Positions 1-11,590 of a DNA stretch of 64,000 nucleotides are shown here, piece after piece. Every line of letters begins with the position of its first letter. Position 1 is the stretch's first letter. This DNA is from Podocnemis expansa (lineage: Eukaryota; Chordata; Testudines; Podocnemididae). The stretch is taken from positions 9,502,318 through 9,566,317 of the forward strand of contig ML681981.1 in NCBI GenBank assembly GCA_007922195.1, read 5' to 3'. The position numbers were made by a program, and so were the translations under genes. The notes under the pieces were generated by a model that worked only from the letters and a program-made list of their open reading frames with translations, was not told the DNA's origin and made no database searches.

Positions 1-119
1 TAGTTTCTAGTGCAGACGTGTTAAATCGATTTAACTTAAATTGATTTAATGATTTTCATATCGATTTTATTAAATTGATATAAGTTTAATTGATTTAACT
101 GTGTAAGTGTGGAAATAGC
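1..119. mobile_element. 3' end of a TIR DNA transposon (copy D), cut by the window edge
   Basis: This AT-rich stretch holds the perfect palindrome TTAAATCGATTTAA (21-34) and further TTAAATTGATT-type runs. It ends TAAGTGTGGAAATAGC, close to the terminus TAAGTGTAGACATAGC of the element at 48592-49103. Both also share a CTAGTG..G.C..G block before the AT-rich end. I infer a non-autonomous DNA transposon of that family; its other end lies outside the window. Confidence 0.5.
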
Positions 120-992
120 TTACAGTACTAAGTCAAACACCTTACAGAAGTTCAGATATATTACATCTACACAATTACCTATAAAAACCAGATTTACAAT
201 CTCAGAGAATGAAATCAGGTTTTTTGCCAGGACTGATTTTCCATAAAATCAGGCTGATTGGCATGGTGTATCAATTACCTTTTCATTAAGGAGTCACTTT
301 TTTCTTTTCACTATTAATATATTTATAGGGCACAAAGTTGTGCTAAGTGCCTTACAACACAGGTAAAAAGACAAGAGGTGAAATCTGGTCTTGACTGAAG
401 TCAGTGTCAGAATTGTTATCACCTTTAGTGGAGGCAGGATTCACACAACTTCTTTATCCTAAAAAGCAGAATCTAATTTCAGACCCAACACACTAATAGA
501 AAACAACAACCGGATGGAGCAGATATGAAAGAAAAGCCAAGTGTGGCATTAGTGGGACATCATGGTGTAACAATTTGGTTACAGGTGCCTTGCTCTAATA
601 AATAATTTTACTGACTCATTTCTGCTGGGTTACACCCAAGAGGATGTGGGTCTTCAAGAGAGAGATGTGATGCTGGTAGTTTTCACACCTATTCTCTTCT
701 TAGAAGTACAGCAACAATTCCTTCTTCCTCAGATGGCTTTGTGAGCTATGCAGAGTGGCATAGTGGACACAACCTTAGTACAGTTTCTACAGGGTTAGGA
801 GGAAGGAGATCTTGTTTGGTTCACCTAGGTGTAGCTGCAGCTGGAGTTCCAAGTTTCAGTAGTATGAGGGTACTGCACACAGAGCTAACTCAAACACTGG
901 ATGGGGGACTCCAGCAACTGAAAAAACCATTACAGTGTCTGGCCACCAGTGGAAAACAAAACATGTTATAAAAGTTTCTCCTTCATCTAAAC
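120..992. other. no recognisable gene or repeat
   Basis: Moderately AT-rich sequence. The one frame over 70 codons (741-971) has no family resemblance I recognise and no codon pattern that suggests an exon. Confidence 0.5.
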
Positions 993-1040
993 CAGCAGTG
1001 GGCAAACTCTTTGGCCTCAAGGCCACATCTGTGAACTTTT
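993..1040. repeat. possible hAT-type terminus
   Basis: The stretch starting CAGCAGTGGGCAAACTC resembles hAT MITE ends such as the one at 37588 (CAGGGGTGGCCAAACT). No matching opposite end or TSD was found, so this may be a lone terminus or chance. The sequence after it to about 1540 is GC-moderate and unassigned. Confidence 0.25.
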
Positions 1041-1661
1041 GTATTGTTTGGAGGGTATTTTTTTAACACTATTTTATTTTTTATTGGTGACACAGGAGGA
1101 AGGATGTGAACCAGGAGGGGGGAGCTGGATGCTGCTGGGTCCTGACTTAGGAATGAGCAGCCACTATACTCCAGCCATGACCTCACTGGGTGCTGCAGGA
1201 TGGCACCCTCCTGGCTCTGGCAGGACCTCCTTGGCTCATGAGAGAAAGGGGTGGAACCAGGAACAGTCATTGTGGGCCAACTAGAGTGCCTCTGAGCAGC
1301 CCCTGGGAGGGGTGGAGTCACAAGAGGGATGTGGCCACTGTGCACCAACCAGGGTGCCGCTCGACCAGCTCCCTGTGAGAAAGGGGTGGGACTAAGAGGG
1401 AAGGGGGACCAGCCGCAGCACTCTGGTTATGGCACTGCTGAGACACTGCAGGATGGGGGAGGAGTGACTGTAGCAGCCACAGGCCGTTGACTGGTGCAGT
1501 TGGTGAGCTGTAGTGGCCCACCTCTCATTTAAACTGATATGTTCAGAGCATCATTATTAGTGTTATCTATCAGTCTCATACCTTGATAGAAGTAAAAGGA
1601 CAATCTCACACACAAGTCTACAGGGCTGTGTATTACTTTATAAACAGAAATATCAGACTCT

Positions 1662-1674
<13 letters not shown>

Positions 1675-1693
<19 letters not shown>
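1675..1693. repeat. (AT)n microsatellite
   Basis: A pure AT dinucleotide run preceded by a poly-A stretch. Confidence 0.85.
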
Positions 1694-1846
1694 GGACTAA
1701 TGTATCAAGGCTTTTTAGTTATATTTCTAATAACATCCAAAATTCTTTTCTGGAAGCAAATGTAGAGAAGATAGATTTTAAAAGATTACAGTCCTAGTCT
1801 GCTTCAAAAGGAAGATAGAATAATAAACATTTACATAATTCCCCCC

Positions 1847-2775
1847 TGTAACCAGGCACTGTGGCCCCCCTCAGAGCCAGAGCCAGAGAAATGCCCCAAC
1901 GGCCCTCTCTGGCCAGGCTGGGGAACTGCAAGACCTAGGCCCCGGAAGCCGAGGGGTGTGGCCAGGGCAGGAAGGGGCGGTATAAAAACTGAGCTCCCAA
2001 AGGGGAAGGATGTGCCTGCCCAGAGGGAGCAAGCCAGAAGAGGCCATGGCTAGCCCCGCCAGCTGGCCCTGCCTCTCAGGGCACCCAACACTACAGCCTG
2101 CCCAGCCTCCCAGGGCCGAGTGACTGGGACGGGAATCCTGAGGCAGCCGACTGGGGCGGGCGCTTGAAAGTCTGCTGAACCCCAAAGCAGCCTCCCCACC
2201 TGGAAGCAGACCTGGAACCTGGGGAAGCTGAAGACCCTGTGACCTACCAGCTCTGTGACCTAGAGGAGCGACCCTCTGGGGAGGAAAAGATGCCAGCAGC
2301 CTCCGGGCCCTGTGAGCTAGAGGAGCTACCCTCAGTGGAGGAAGAGATGCTGGCCATGTACGGGCCCCAGAACCCGGAGGAGCTGCCCCTCGTGGGAGGG
2401 ACTGCGGAGTACCCTGACCTGCTGCCTATGGACACAGAGAGGGTCACTGGGGGCCCAAAGGCCTTCTACGAGGGAGACCTTGACCTATGATTTGATTGAT
2501 TGATTGATTGAACAGCTACCCCTGCTGGAGTTAGGTACTCAGGGCTGGGGAAAAGTCAAGAGGAAGTAGCCCAGGGAGGGCAGAATGGTGGGCCATGTCC
2601 CAGGGCAGTGTGTTTAGGAAGGAGCCCCGCTGACCCGGTGGTGGACCACCCTGCCACGGCCTAGGGCCCTGGGCTGAGACACAGTGGAGTGGGTGGGCCT
2701 CCATCTCCCTCCTCAACCTCTTTTCCTGGCTAAAGGAAACCCCAAATCCTCCCTGATAGACTGTGTATCTGCCCA
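1847..2775 (+). mobile_element. solo-LTR-like element 1 (929 bp)
   Basis: GC-rich unit beginning TGTAACCAGG and ending CTGCCCA (TG...CA), flanked by CCCCC (1842-1846) and CCCCA (2776-2780), a possible 5-bp TSD. It has a TATAAAA box at 1981, a (TGAT)n run near 2492-2511, and a stretch at about 2560-2740 that matches 14820-14990 in the second LTR-like unit (shared GAAGTAGCCCAG, GGGCCCTGGG, GGAGTGGGTGGGCCT). The two units have near-equal length (929 and 910 bp) and similar starts. I infer a diverged solo LTR of a Gypsy- or ERV-type retrotransposon. Frames of up to 104 codons inside it are not recognised as proteins. The GC-rich flank makes the 5-bp TSD weak evidence alone. Confidence 0.55.
1981..1987 (+). 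promoter_or_regulatory. TATA box of LTR-like element 1
   Basis: TATAAAA within a GC-rich context, about 135 bp from the element's 5' end, as expected of an LTR promoter (U3). Confidence 0.45.
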
Positions 2776-2780
2776 CCCCA

Positions 2781-4261
2781 CCAGAGGTGCAGGTCTTCTA
2801 AAACCCCATAACGTATTAGCTGACTATCTTTTCTGAGCTCTGTTGAAAGAGTAATTCCTGCTACAACAATGACTCAGAGAAGCAATAACACTGCATTCAT
2901 GATATTGCCTCTCACATCCAAAAGGAGAGCTATAACAACAGCAATAGTAGAGGAATGTTAAAATGGGTGGGCTATAATGCAACAAAGAATATTTTCCATA
3001 ATTTAGAATTACATAATTCAGAATTTCTATCATTTTTATCTTTCAAGAAGTCTGATTCTGCAAGTAGGCCTTATGTGGATATTCTCACTGAATTTTGAGG
3101 AAAGTTGCAGGATAGAATCCCATGATAGCAATTTAAATGTAGATATGGCTGGAAGAAATGCAAGAGCATTTTCACAGAACATTTTAAAATATTTTTTAAA
3201 AAATCATTTCAATTTTTTTTTTTACCACCTTCTGAGACAGTCTAGAGAGAATGGGGAGGTTTGAATTGTGGAAGTTCAAAAAACGTTTAAGTACGTCTAC
3301 TTCAAACCAAAAAATAACACCTGGTATGAGATGACTGGATTAAATGGGAGAATACAGGCCTGAAACAATCTGAATCTTCAGTGTTCCTGAATTTTCTATA
3401 TATCCCACAAGAACACAAGATCAGATACTTGAACAATGATGACCATCTAAATCAACATTAAAATTTATTGGACTTTCCACTACTATTTCTATGTTATTAC
3501 AGTTATTAAAGTTTTAAATACAACATTTAGAGGGTAGGCATTACCCAACATTTATAGCATTTTTAAATCAGTTTAATTTTTTCAAAAAAAAAATGAAACA
3601 AAAAAAGCTTTTGCTTTTAACTTTAAATTCCTAGTTGTCTTACACTCACTGCAAAAATAACTTGGCATTTCTGTTTATTAAAATATATTTCTTGGGATAT
3701 TAAAACCACTTTTTTATCTGGGTTATTTTCTAGAGAATCCAGTATATGACATTGTCTTAATAAACCACTGTCATGCCCTCTTGATTAATTAGAAACAGAT
3801 TGTAGCTAGAGTTTTGACTGATAGAAAAGAATGTAGAAATGATTTTTTTTCAGAGTCACTCCAGCATTCTAAAGCTAAGTTTAAAACTCACATTTTAGTA
3901 CTTTCATACATCACTGAAGTAAGGAAGAATCTTTAAGATATATTATAGCATCATTGTTCATTTTGTTACAGCTGATCTAATCCTTCAGTTGTTATAGCTG
4001 GCAAACAGCCAATTTTAGGGCCAAATTTTAACAAGCACTATGCTTACTTAGCCAAAGCAAAATTTGCTGCTATGAAGAGTACTGCAGGTGGGAAACTGTC
4101 CATCTTCTATTTAATTCTATATGAGTTCTTATACCATGCTCATCATGAGGTGATGTTACGATGGGACAGCCTTAAATCTGGCTATTTACCAATCTTTGAC
4201 TAGTAATGGTAAATATGCCAATGGTCTATGATGTGATGCTAGATCAGGTAAGTTCTGACTT
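2781..4261. other. no recognisable feature
   Basis: AT-rich, apparently unique sequence; short frames only, none recognised. Confidence 0.5.
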
Positions 4262-4602
4262 GGTACAGATGAATCTTTCTTTGGGTGTCTAGCTGGTGAG
4301 TCATGCCCACATGCTCAGGGATTATCTGATTGCCACATTTGGAATGAGGAGGGGATTTGCCCACAGGGTTGAGGGATTAGCAGGGACCCTAGTGGTTTTT
4401 TGCCTCCCCCTGTAGCATGGGGCATGGGTTACTTGCTGGTGGTTTTTCTGTACCTTGAAGCCTTTAAATCATGATTTGGTGACTTCAATGACTTGCTCAT
4501 AGGTAAGGTATCTACTACAGGAATGGGCAGGAGGTTTTGTGGCCTGTATTGTTCAGGAGGTCAGATTAGGTAAACACTGGTCCTTTCTGACCTTATAATC
4601 AG
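4262..4602 (+). mobile_element. CR1-like LINE 3' end
   Basis: Resembles the 3' untranslated end of a CR1-type LINE: a CCCACATGCTCAGGG block, a CCCTAGTGGTTTTTTGCC block, then CAGGAGGTCAGATTAGG and CCTTTCTGACCTTA. The reverse complement of the same end occurs at 42447-43565, which supports a dispersed family. No coding part remains. Confidence 0.6.
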
Positions 4603-4927
4603 GAGGACCACTCAACTTCACCATCACCTCTGTGAAATCTGTAGAAGTGAAGCGCTTTTGAAAATTATGCTAGGTGTCTTAAACATTAAACATCTGTCCT
4701 TAAGTCTTCTAACTGAGGCTTCTAACAAAGTCATATCATCTGTGAATTGGGGACAAAGGGAAAATCATAACACACTGAATATTAGAATTTTTAATAGCAT
4801 GAGGTAGAGAAGTTCTGTTTGCTATGGGATCTATGCCCCTGAATTTCTTCATATGGGTCTAAAATATCGATTACAGCATTGGTATGTATGCATTTACACA
4901 GAATAACATTTTCTAGACTGAGCAGAA

Positions 4928-4998
4928 CCCTTTGTGCTTACAAAAATAATTCTCCACCCATTTTGAATTATTTTTGTAAGTGCAAGCAGCTACAAAGG
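4928..4998. repeat. short hairpin-forming inverted repeat
   Basis: Arms 4933-4952 and 4965-4984 pair over about 18 of 20 bases (core TTACAAAAATAATTC) with a 12-nt loop. An outer CCTTTGT/ACAAAGG pair lies beyond a bulge on the right arm. It could be a very small palindromic MITE. A hairpin RNA is possible but nothing else supports one. Confidence 0.5.
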
Positions 4999-5534
4999 AT
5001 AACATGTTTGCACAGCAGTGATTGAAAGTATTTGAAGAAAAAATAACTAATGGAAAAAGGTGTAACAGAAATGTCAAGAGAATTAGCAACAAATCATGAA
5101 AGGCAGTTTATAGAGATATATTTCTGTGTCTGACACTTTCATCAAGTTTTGGACCAAGTTCCTTGGCTATGCTGATAATGAAAAATTGCATCCTGTCCTG
5201 TGATTTCTAAAGCTCAACACCAGCTGTGCCATTCCTGACAAAAGAGTTAAAGGAGTTATTTGTTCAGACATAGAATCCCATCTATATGAATATATCAAGA
5301 AAGACATTGGATTGTGCTTGCCAACATTGTGAACATGCATGATGAGCCATATAATTATCCAAAGAAATGCTGTATCATAGACAAGCTTTTAAGTAGATGC
5401 ACAATGAATGGAAAACCATCACAAACCATTAGTGGGATAGAACCCACATCTAGAGGTCAAAGCATAAGCCTCTTATCAGTCACCTAGCAAAACAACTTCA
5501 CTAGATAGAATGGATAGTAGGCTCTTATCCTTTA

Positions 5535-5694
5535 ATTTCAAAAGGGATAGCCATGTTAGTCTAGTCCAGTAAAAAAACAAGGAGTTGTGTGGCACTTTAA
5601 GACTAACAGATTCATCTTCAAAGTGGGATCTTCTCCCACAAAAGCTCATGCAAAAAATAAATCTGTTAAAGTGCCACACAACTCCTTGATGTTT
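5535..5694 (+). mobile_element. Penelope-derived foldback unit 1
   Basis: The left arm is the reverse complement of a Penelope 3' tail (CTAGTCCAGT...TGTGGCACTTTAAGACTAAC). The right arm is a forward tail, from a CAAAGTGGGATCTTC block to AAAGTGCCACACAACTCC. The whole unit lies between perfect 12-bp repeats TCTTATCCTTTA (5523-5534 and 5695-5706), so both arms entered in one integration. No coding sequence remains. Confidence 0.8.
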
Positions 5695-5905
5695 TCTTAT
5701 CCTTTATAAGATATAACTACTAGTGACAACCTTAACAAATATTACACCCAAAAATATCAGTAGACTTAGCAGAACTTTGGTGTGTGTGAGTGTATAAAAT
5801 CTTTACTTGATAATATCAATATATTTTAAATATTTTCAGTTTTTATGGATTTCTAGCTATATGTATTTGTGTATGGGAGAGGGGGGTTGCAAGAGAGCCC
5901 AGACA

Positions 5906-6241
5906 CGGGGTCGGATTATGATATGCTGAGGCCCTAGGCCATGTCAAGATTCAGAAGCCCAATACCATAAAAAATAAAGAGGAAAAAGAGTTTATTATGT
6001 TATATCAGAAAAGGTAGTGAAAAATAAATGATAAAGCATTAAATTTGCATATATATATATATAGGTAAAGAAGCAATGAAAAACAACCAAATAAAGCATA
6101 CATCTCTCAAAAAGCCTTATTTGCATTGTCAATTTCAATTATGATAAATCTCCCTTGTTATTGTCAACACATTTAGAGGTCCCCTCAGATTGTGAGGCCC
6201 TAAGCCATGACTTACTTAGCTTCTGCCTAAATCTGGCACTG
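5906..6241. mobile_element. hAT-type MITE (336 bp)
   Basis: Flanked by perfect 8-bp duplications CCCAGACA (5898-5905 and 6242-6249), the TSD size of hAT elements. The right end, reverse complemented, reads CAGTGCCAGATTTAGG; the left end reads CGGGGTCGGATTATG. Both ends also carry a GAGGCCCTA(A/G)GCCATG block. No transposase frame, so non-autonomous. An (AT)n run sits at 6049-6063. Confidence 0.7.
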
Positions 6242-6249
6242 CCCAGACA

Positions 6250-8811
6250 CTGGGCACTGATATTCAGCAGGTTAACATTTTATAATTGTTAACAAACATA
6301 AGTTGTCAATATGACATCAAAATATAAAAAGTAAAATGTCCTCAAATCAAGCCCTCAAGCAGCATTTTTCTTACTTTCCTTATCTACAAATTTCAGTCAT
6401 CATCAAGGGAAAAATTTCTTGTTGGGTTGTATGTATATGGTGAAATGGATATTTCTCAATTTAAAAATGTAATTGTCCCAATCTTAAATATCACTTAAAT
6501 AGTCATTATCCTTTCAGCACAGGTGAACCTGGAAAACTGGGTTCAAATACACCTGGAGGGAAAATTGGGTTCAAATATACCATACATTCCAATTATGCAT
6601 GATGCCGAGAGCTCTCAGTTTCCCTGAATTTTGGAGTGCTCATCTTGCAGGAGTGGGTATCTCAAACATACATCAGCCAAAAATAAAACATTAGTAGTTT
6701 CATTCTCACAGTGAGTATACACTAATAGTATAGAGAAGTTGGAATGAGAAGTTACTACAATAAGTTCTATCCACAGGTCTCCCATTGACTTTAAATGAGT
6801 CAGTTAAGACCTCACTTAACCATCTCTAAAATGGATATATTAATATCATTTAGGTCTCACAATAAATATAATTTCTTAATCTGTTTGAGATGCTGGGATG
6901 GAAAGAATTATATAAGTCACAAGTATTATTGTTATTAATAGTCTAATCCTCCATCCTGAGCACTTTCCTGCATTACAAAGCCAATTTGAGATAATTTCCA
7001 CTCTTTCTGGAAGAGAATTTTGAGACCTGAAAGAGTAGGAGTGCAGCAGGACTTAACCAGAAACATTTGGGAAAGTTCACCCAACACCTGCCTGCAGGAT
7101 ACATTAACTGGCTTCACTCAATATTATAACTTCATCACATTCCTCGAGCTTGAAAATTTGCCCAGCTTCACTTTCAAAGAGCAGATGTTCAGCTATCAGT
7201 GTTTTCCAAGTCTCACATGGCATTAGCCCAGCAACAAATTTTGTTTCTATAACAATTAAAGGATCATGTCCCTGATAAGAGTCAGGAGAAAGGGGATGCT
7301 TGTGAAATTAAGAAAGGGATGTAAAGAAGCAGTCTGGTCAGATGCCTATTAGTAAATTATTTTACGTGTAAAATATGGAACAAATATTAGCACCAATTAT
7401 AAAGTGCTTCCACTCCAACATATATTAGCACCAATTATAAAGTGCTTCCACTCCAACACTGTATAAATTAGTTAGGTTGTCTCTTGCTACTGACATTTCC
7501 CATCATGAGTTGTACATTGATTTAGAATTTTGGCGTTAACTTCAGGGTGAACAGAATGATCAGCAAAATTCTCCTTAATTTCAAGGGAGTAGGGGTAGAT
7601 ACAAGGCCTAAATCCTGCCCCACAGTAGGGCCCCTTTGCATCAGCCCAGTGACTCAAGGAGGCATTAAACCACCCTAAATAGGAAGTCTAATCCTAACTT
7701 CCTTACAGTTTCCAAGGCATACCTTGAAATATATCCATATCCATAATTTACTGATAACAACAAAAATTGTACATGTAGATTCAGAACAATTTATTGACCT
7801 CATTATAGAAATATTTTGCTGATTAGGAGATCTCAAAAATCCAGTTATTCATGCTCCATATTGTCTGTGTAGTCCATGATGTACCGTATATTAGTAATTA
7901 ATAATGTAGTAATTAATAGTGTATTATAGTACGAGATGGTATTACCAGATACCATACTAGGTAACAAAATAAGGATGGTTCAAAATGTTGTTCCACCTCT
8001 GAGATGCACCATCTTCTCTTTACTCCAAGTGATCTTTAGAAGACACCATTGTCTTTGAGATGTGTCTACACTATCCATTAATTAATTTTTTTCTATTTCT
8101 ATTGCTAAAATGTAAAGCAGAAGATGTCAAAATTTGCAACAGAATTAATGGAAGGCACAAATTTTCACTCCCATAGGTATTCATAAATTGTCATTGCATC
8201 TTTTAAGAAAGAATGTACTGTATGGATAGGAAAAAAGACAATTAAGTGAGCGATTATTTTTCTGTTTGCATAGTAGCTAGAAATTGCTGTACAAATATTA
8301 TTTGTGATAGCCATTCATATGGTGCTGGAAAAATGCAGCTGTTTCAACAAAGCAGAGGAGTATGGAGTGAAACAGGAAACAGACTTGCTGGGGGAAAAAA
8401 GTCAGTCTATACTAAGTAAACTCTGTGCTCTAGTGAGGCAAACATGACTCTTCAACTGCTTTCTTCACATGCCTTGAGTCCATCTGATTCTATCCAGCGT
8501 CTGTAAGGCCTAATGGCTCTTGGCCTTGGTGATAATGTATTCTCCACTAAGCCAAAAACATGAAGCCTTGGGCTGGTGGAGCCAAAACTGGCAAGCAAGT
8601 TTAAAGGTATATGGGGGAGGAGTGGATGTATTAGAGACAAAAATCTAATGAGTGTTGGGGACAGATACACCTGTCACACACATCAGCTCATGTATATGGG
8701 GAAGAAGAATGAGAAAAGCCCTGGGTTTTTACTTCTTTTGCTGGGTTCACTCCTGGGGTGGCAGCAAGGGATTCCATCTCTGGGACTGCTCTGTCATCCA
8801 GATAGAGAGGC
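6250..8811. other. no recognisable gene; holds one tandem duplication
   Basis: AT-rich, apparently unique sequence apart from the 38-bp duplication at 7384-7457. Frames of 60-89 codons are unrecognised. Confidence 0.45.
7384..7457. repeat. two-copy 38-bp tandem duplication
   Basis: A 36-bp block starting ATATTAGCACC occurs twice without mismatch (7384-7419 and 7422-7457), separated by 2 bp. Perfect identity suggests a recent duplication, possibly polymorphic. Confidence 0.85.
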
Positions 8812-9065
8812 CTAATGGGCAGAGTTCAAAATGTAGCCTACTTTCAAGGGCAGAAGTGCTTAATGGCCAGAGTCAGTGGAGTAGCCCTCTTTGTCAGGGC
8901 ACTGTGGCCTGATGGCCAGAGTCACCTCTTTCAACAGGGCACTGTTGCCTGATAGCTAGAGTCAGTGAGGTAGCCCCCTTGTCAGGACAATGTGCCCCAA
9001 CAGTCAAAGTCAATGAAGTCTACTTCTCAGGACAATGTGGCCTCAGTCTCCAAAGTTCAATGACT
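8812..9065. repeat. degenerate tandem array, about 39-50 bp period
   Basis: Five or so units each begin with a variant of TGATGGCCAGAGTCA (near 8812, 8862, 8912, 8951, 8998, 9044) and carry a TCAGGGCACTGTGGCC-like end. It may be the internal array of an LTR element, because LTR-like promoter sequence on the minus strand follows at 9370-9688. Confidence 0.6.
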
Positions 9066-9137
9066 ACAATAATTTTCTCCACTATCCATTTATCCTCCCT
9101 TAGCCCTGCCATTTTCCTGGCCAAACAGCACAACACC
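9054..9137. repeat. dispersed repeat, copy 1
   Basis: Shares a block with 12694-12790: TTCA.TGAC.ACAA, then TCCACTATCCATTTAT, then GCCATTTTCCTGGC and a nearby CACAAC. Probably part of the same retroelement as the neighbouring tandem array. Confidence 0.6.
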
Positions 9138-9369
9138 TGCATGGGCACAGCACCCAGGGTAGCAAGGGGTCCAAGCCTACCCTGCTTCATTGATCCCCAG
9201 TCCCTTCCAGTGTCATGGCTGCTTGTCACCAAGTCAGCAGGACTCTTCATGAAACATACTGACAGTGACTCTGCTGTCCCTCTTTTCACACTCTTCAGGA
9301 CCCCTGGGCTACTTTCTACCCTGTCATCACTGGTGGTACCCTACAATCTTCCAGGATCTCTAGATTAAG

Positions 9370-9688
9370 GTCCTTCATCCAGGCACAGCCTCACAGCTCA
9401 GTCCTGCTTCAGCTTCAGCTTCAGTAGGCAGTCTGGGCTCCAGCAGGGAGTTGACAGGATTTGGCTCAGGCATCAGCTGGAGAGAGCTGCTACCTGCTTC
9501 CTCCCTGGTCAGCAGTCCACCCTGACTGACCTGAGTTGCTGCCTTTTATAGCCCCCAATCCTGGCTGAGCATGCCCAGTAGAGGCAGAAGGAATGGGGAG
9601 GGAGGGAGGAGAAACACATGGCTTCTTCAGCCTGCAATGAGTCCTTAACGCTTGCTAGGCCACTGCAGGTCAGATACAACCCATCACA
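9370..9688 (-). mobile_element. LTR-like promoter end, minus strand
   Basis: Read on the minus strand this starts TGTGATGGGTTG (from 9688), has a TATAAAA box at 9550-9544, and continues into GC-rich sequence, as in an LTR's U3/R region. The right flank is GAGAT, but I found no matching flank for the other end. The full extent may include the tandem array upstream. Confidence 0.45.
9544..9550 (-). promoter_or_regulatory. TATA box of the minus-strand LTR-like element
   Basis: TATAAAA on the minus strand, about 140 bp from the putative LTR start at 9688. Confidence 0.4.
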
Positions 9689-9693
9689 GAGAT

Positions 9694-10103
9694 ATATTAA
9701 AAAGGCTCTACCGAGGTTGTGAAGACTGGATTAAGATGATACCATTACAGAGCAGTTTTCCATTGCAGATAAATGGTTAAAGAAAGTGAAAATAAATGTC
9801 AACTGCTCAAAAACCGAGACCAGTGTTGATGACATTTTTGGTTGACTCTATTGCTTGGTAACATGGAGTAAATGATGGGACAGGGATATTTATAACTATC
9901 TGAGGTGATAAAGTAATGAATAGAAAGGGTAAAGATGAAGATTCTAATAACTCTATACTGGATAACCAGGTTTAATGGTACTCTGTTTGGGTTATCCTCA
10001 TAAGAGTAGGAATGCTTTTTATTAGGGCAAAAGAAACAATGGTATGATTTAGCACTCTTTGTGATAGTGGTAACATTCTACTGCTGGAGAAAGATCTCTG
10101 TGT
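9694..10103. other. no recognisable feature
   Basis: AT-rich sequence before the CR1; nothing recognised. Confidence 0.45.
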
Positions 10104-11590
10104 GATGATGTCAATAGGGAGCTGCTGAATGAGAGGCCCTTGGTGACAGAAGGTCAGGTCAGGGACTACCTAAAGAAGCTGGATGTGCACAAGTCCATGG
10201 GGCCAGATGACCTGCATCTGAGGGTGCTGAGGGAGTTGGCTGATGAGGTAGCAGTGCCACTGGTTATTATCTTTGAAAACTTGTGGAGAGTGGGGGAGGT
10301 GCCGCAGGACTGGAAAAAAGCAAGTATAGGGCCTATCTCCAAGAAAGGCAAAAAGGAGGATCCAGGGAATTATAGACCTGTCAGCCTCACCTCAATCCCT
10401 GGAAAAATCATGGAACTGATTCTCAAAGAATCCATCCTGAAACACTTGGAGGAAAATAGAGTGATCAGGAACAGTCAGCATGGATTCACCAAGGGTAAAT
10501 CGTGCCTGACCAACCTCATGACCTTCTATGATGAGATGACTCGATTTGTGGATGCGGGAAGAGCTATTGATGTGATATACCTCTACTTTAGCAAGGCTTT
10601 TGATATGGTTTCCCACAGTATTCTCGTCAGCAAGTTAAGGAAGTATGGGTTGGATGTGTGGACTGTAAGGTGGATAGAGAACTGGCTAGATCAACGGTTT
10701 CAGAATGTAGGAATCAATGGCTCCGTGCCTAGTTGGCAACCAGTAACGAGTGGTGTGCCCCAGTGGTCGGTCCTGGGGCCATTCTGTTCAATATTTTCAT
10801 TAATGATCTGGATGATGGGATTGATTGCACACTCAGTAAGTTTGCGGATGACACCAAGCTAGGGGGAACAGTAGACACGCTGGAGGGCAGGGAGAAGATT
10901 CAGGAAGACCTTGACAAATTGGAGCAGTGGGTCAATAGAAATCTCATGAGGTTCAACAAGGACAAGTGCAAAGTCCTGCACTTGGGATGGAAAAACCACA
11001 TGCACTGCTACAGGCTGGGGAGCGATCAGCTAAATAGCAGCACCATAGAAAGGGACCTGGGGGTCCTGGTGGATGGGAACCTGGATATAAGTCAGCAGTG
11101 TGCTCTTGCTGCCAAAAAGGCCAATGGCTGCATCAGAAGAAGCATTGCCAGCAGATCGAGGGATGGGATCATTCCCCTCTATTCGGCACTGGTGAGGCCA
11201 CATTTGGAATACTGTGTCCAGTTTTGGGCTCCCCAGTACAAAAAGGATGTAGCCAAATTAGAAAGAGACCAGCAGAGGGCAAAGAAAATGATCTAGGAGC
11301 TGGAGAACAAGCCCTATGAAGAAAGACTGAAGGAACTAGGTTTATTTAGCCTGCAGAAGAGAAGACTGAGGGGGGTATTTGATAGCAATCTTCAGCTACT
11401 TGAAGGGATGCTCCAAGGAGGATGGAGCTCGGCTATTCTCAGTAGTAACAGAGGATAGAACAAGGAGCAATGGTTTCAAGTTGCAGCTGGGGAGTTCAAG
11501 GCTGAATATTAGGAAAAACTTTCTTACTAGGAGGGTGGTAAAGCATTGGAATGGGCTACCTAGGGGAGTGGTGGAGAAGTGGAAGTAGTC
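10104..11590 (+). pseudogene. CR1 ORF2 reverse transcriptase remnant
   Basis: The non-LTR reverse transcriptase copies element RNA at the target site. The first open stretch (10140-10862, 240 codons) carries typical CR1 landmarks: KSMGPDDLHLRVLREL, a KKGKKEDPGNYRPVSL block, GFTKGKSCLTNL, and FSKAFDMVSH. A frameshift near 10780 moves the rest to another frame (open 10733-11296), which has FINDLDDG and the catalytic FADD at about 10841-10852, still intact. An in-frame TAG at 11294 ends it, and a third open piece (11379-11588) encodes the C-terminal [14 protein letters not shown] region. The endonuclease domain is missing, so the copy is inactive despite a sound catalytic motif. Confidence 0.9.

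Noticed and set aside
8812..9065. Tandem units as a CRISPR array
   Set aside because: Units are degenerate, contiguous and lack regular unique spacers; the DNA is vertebrate.
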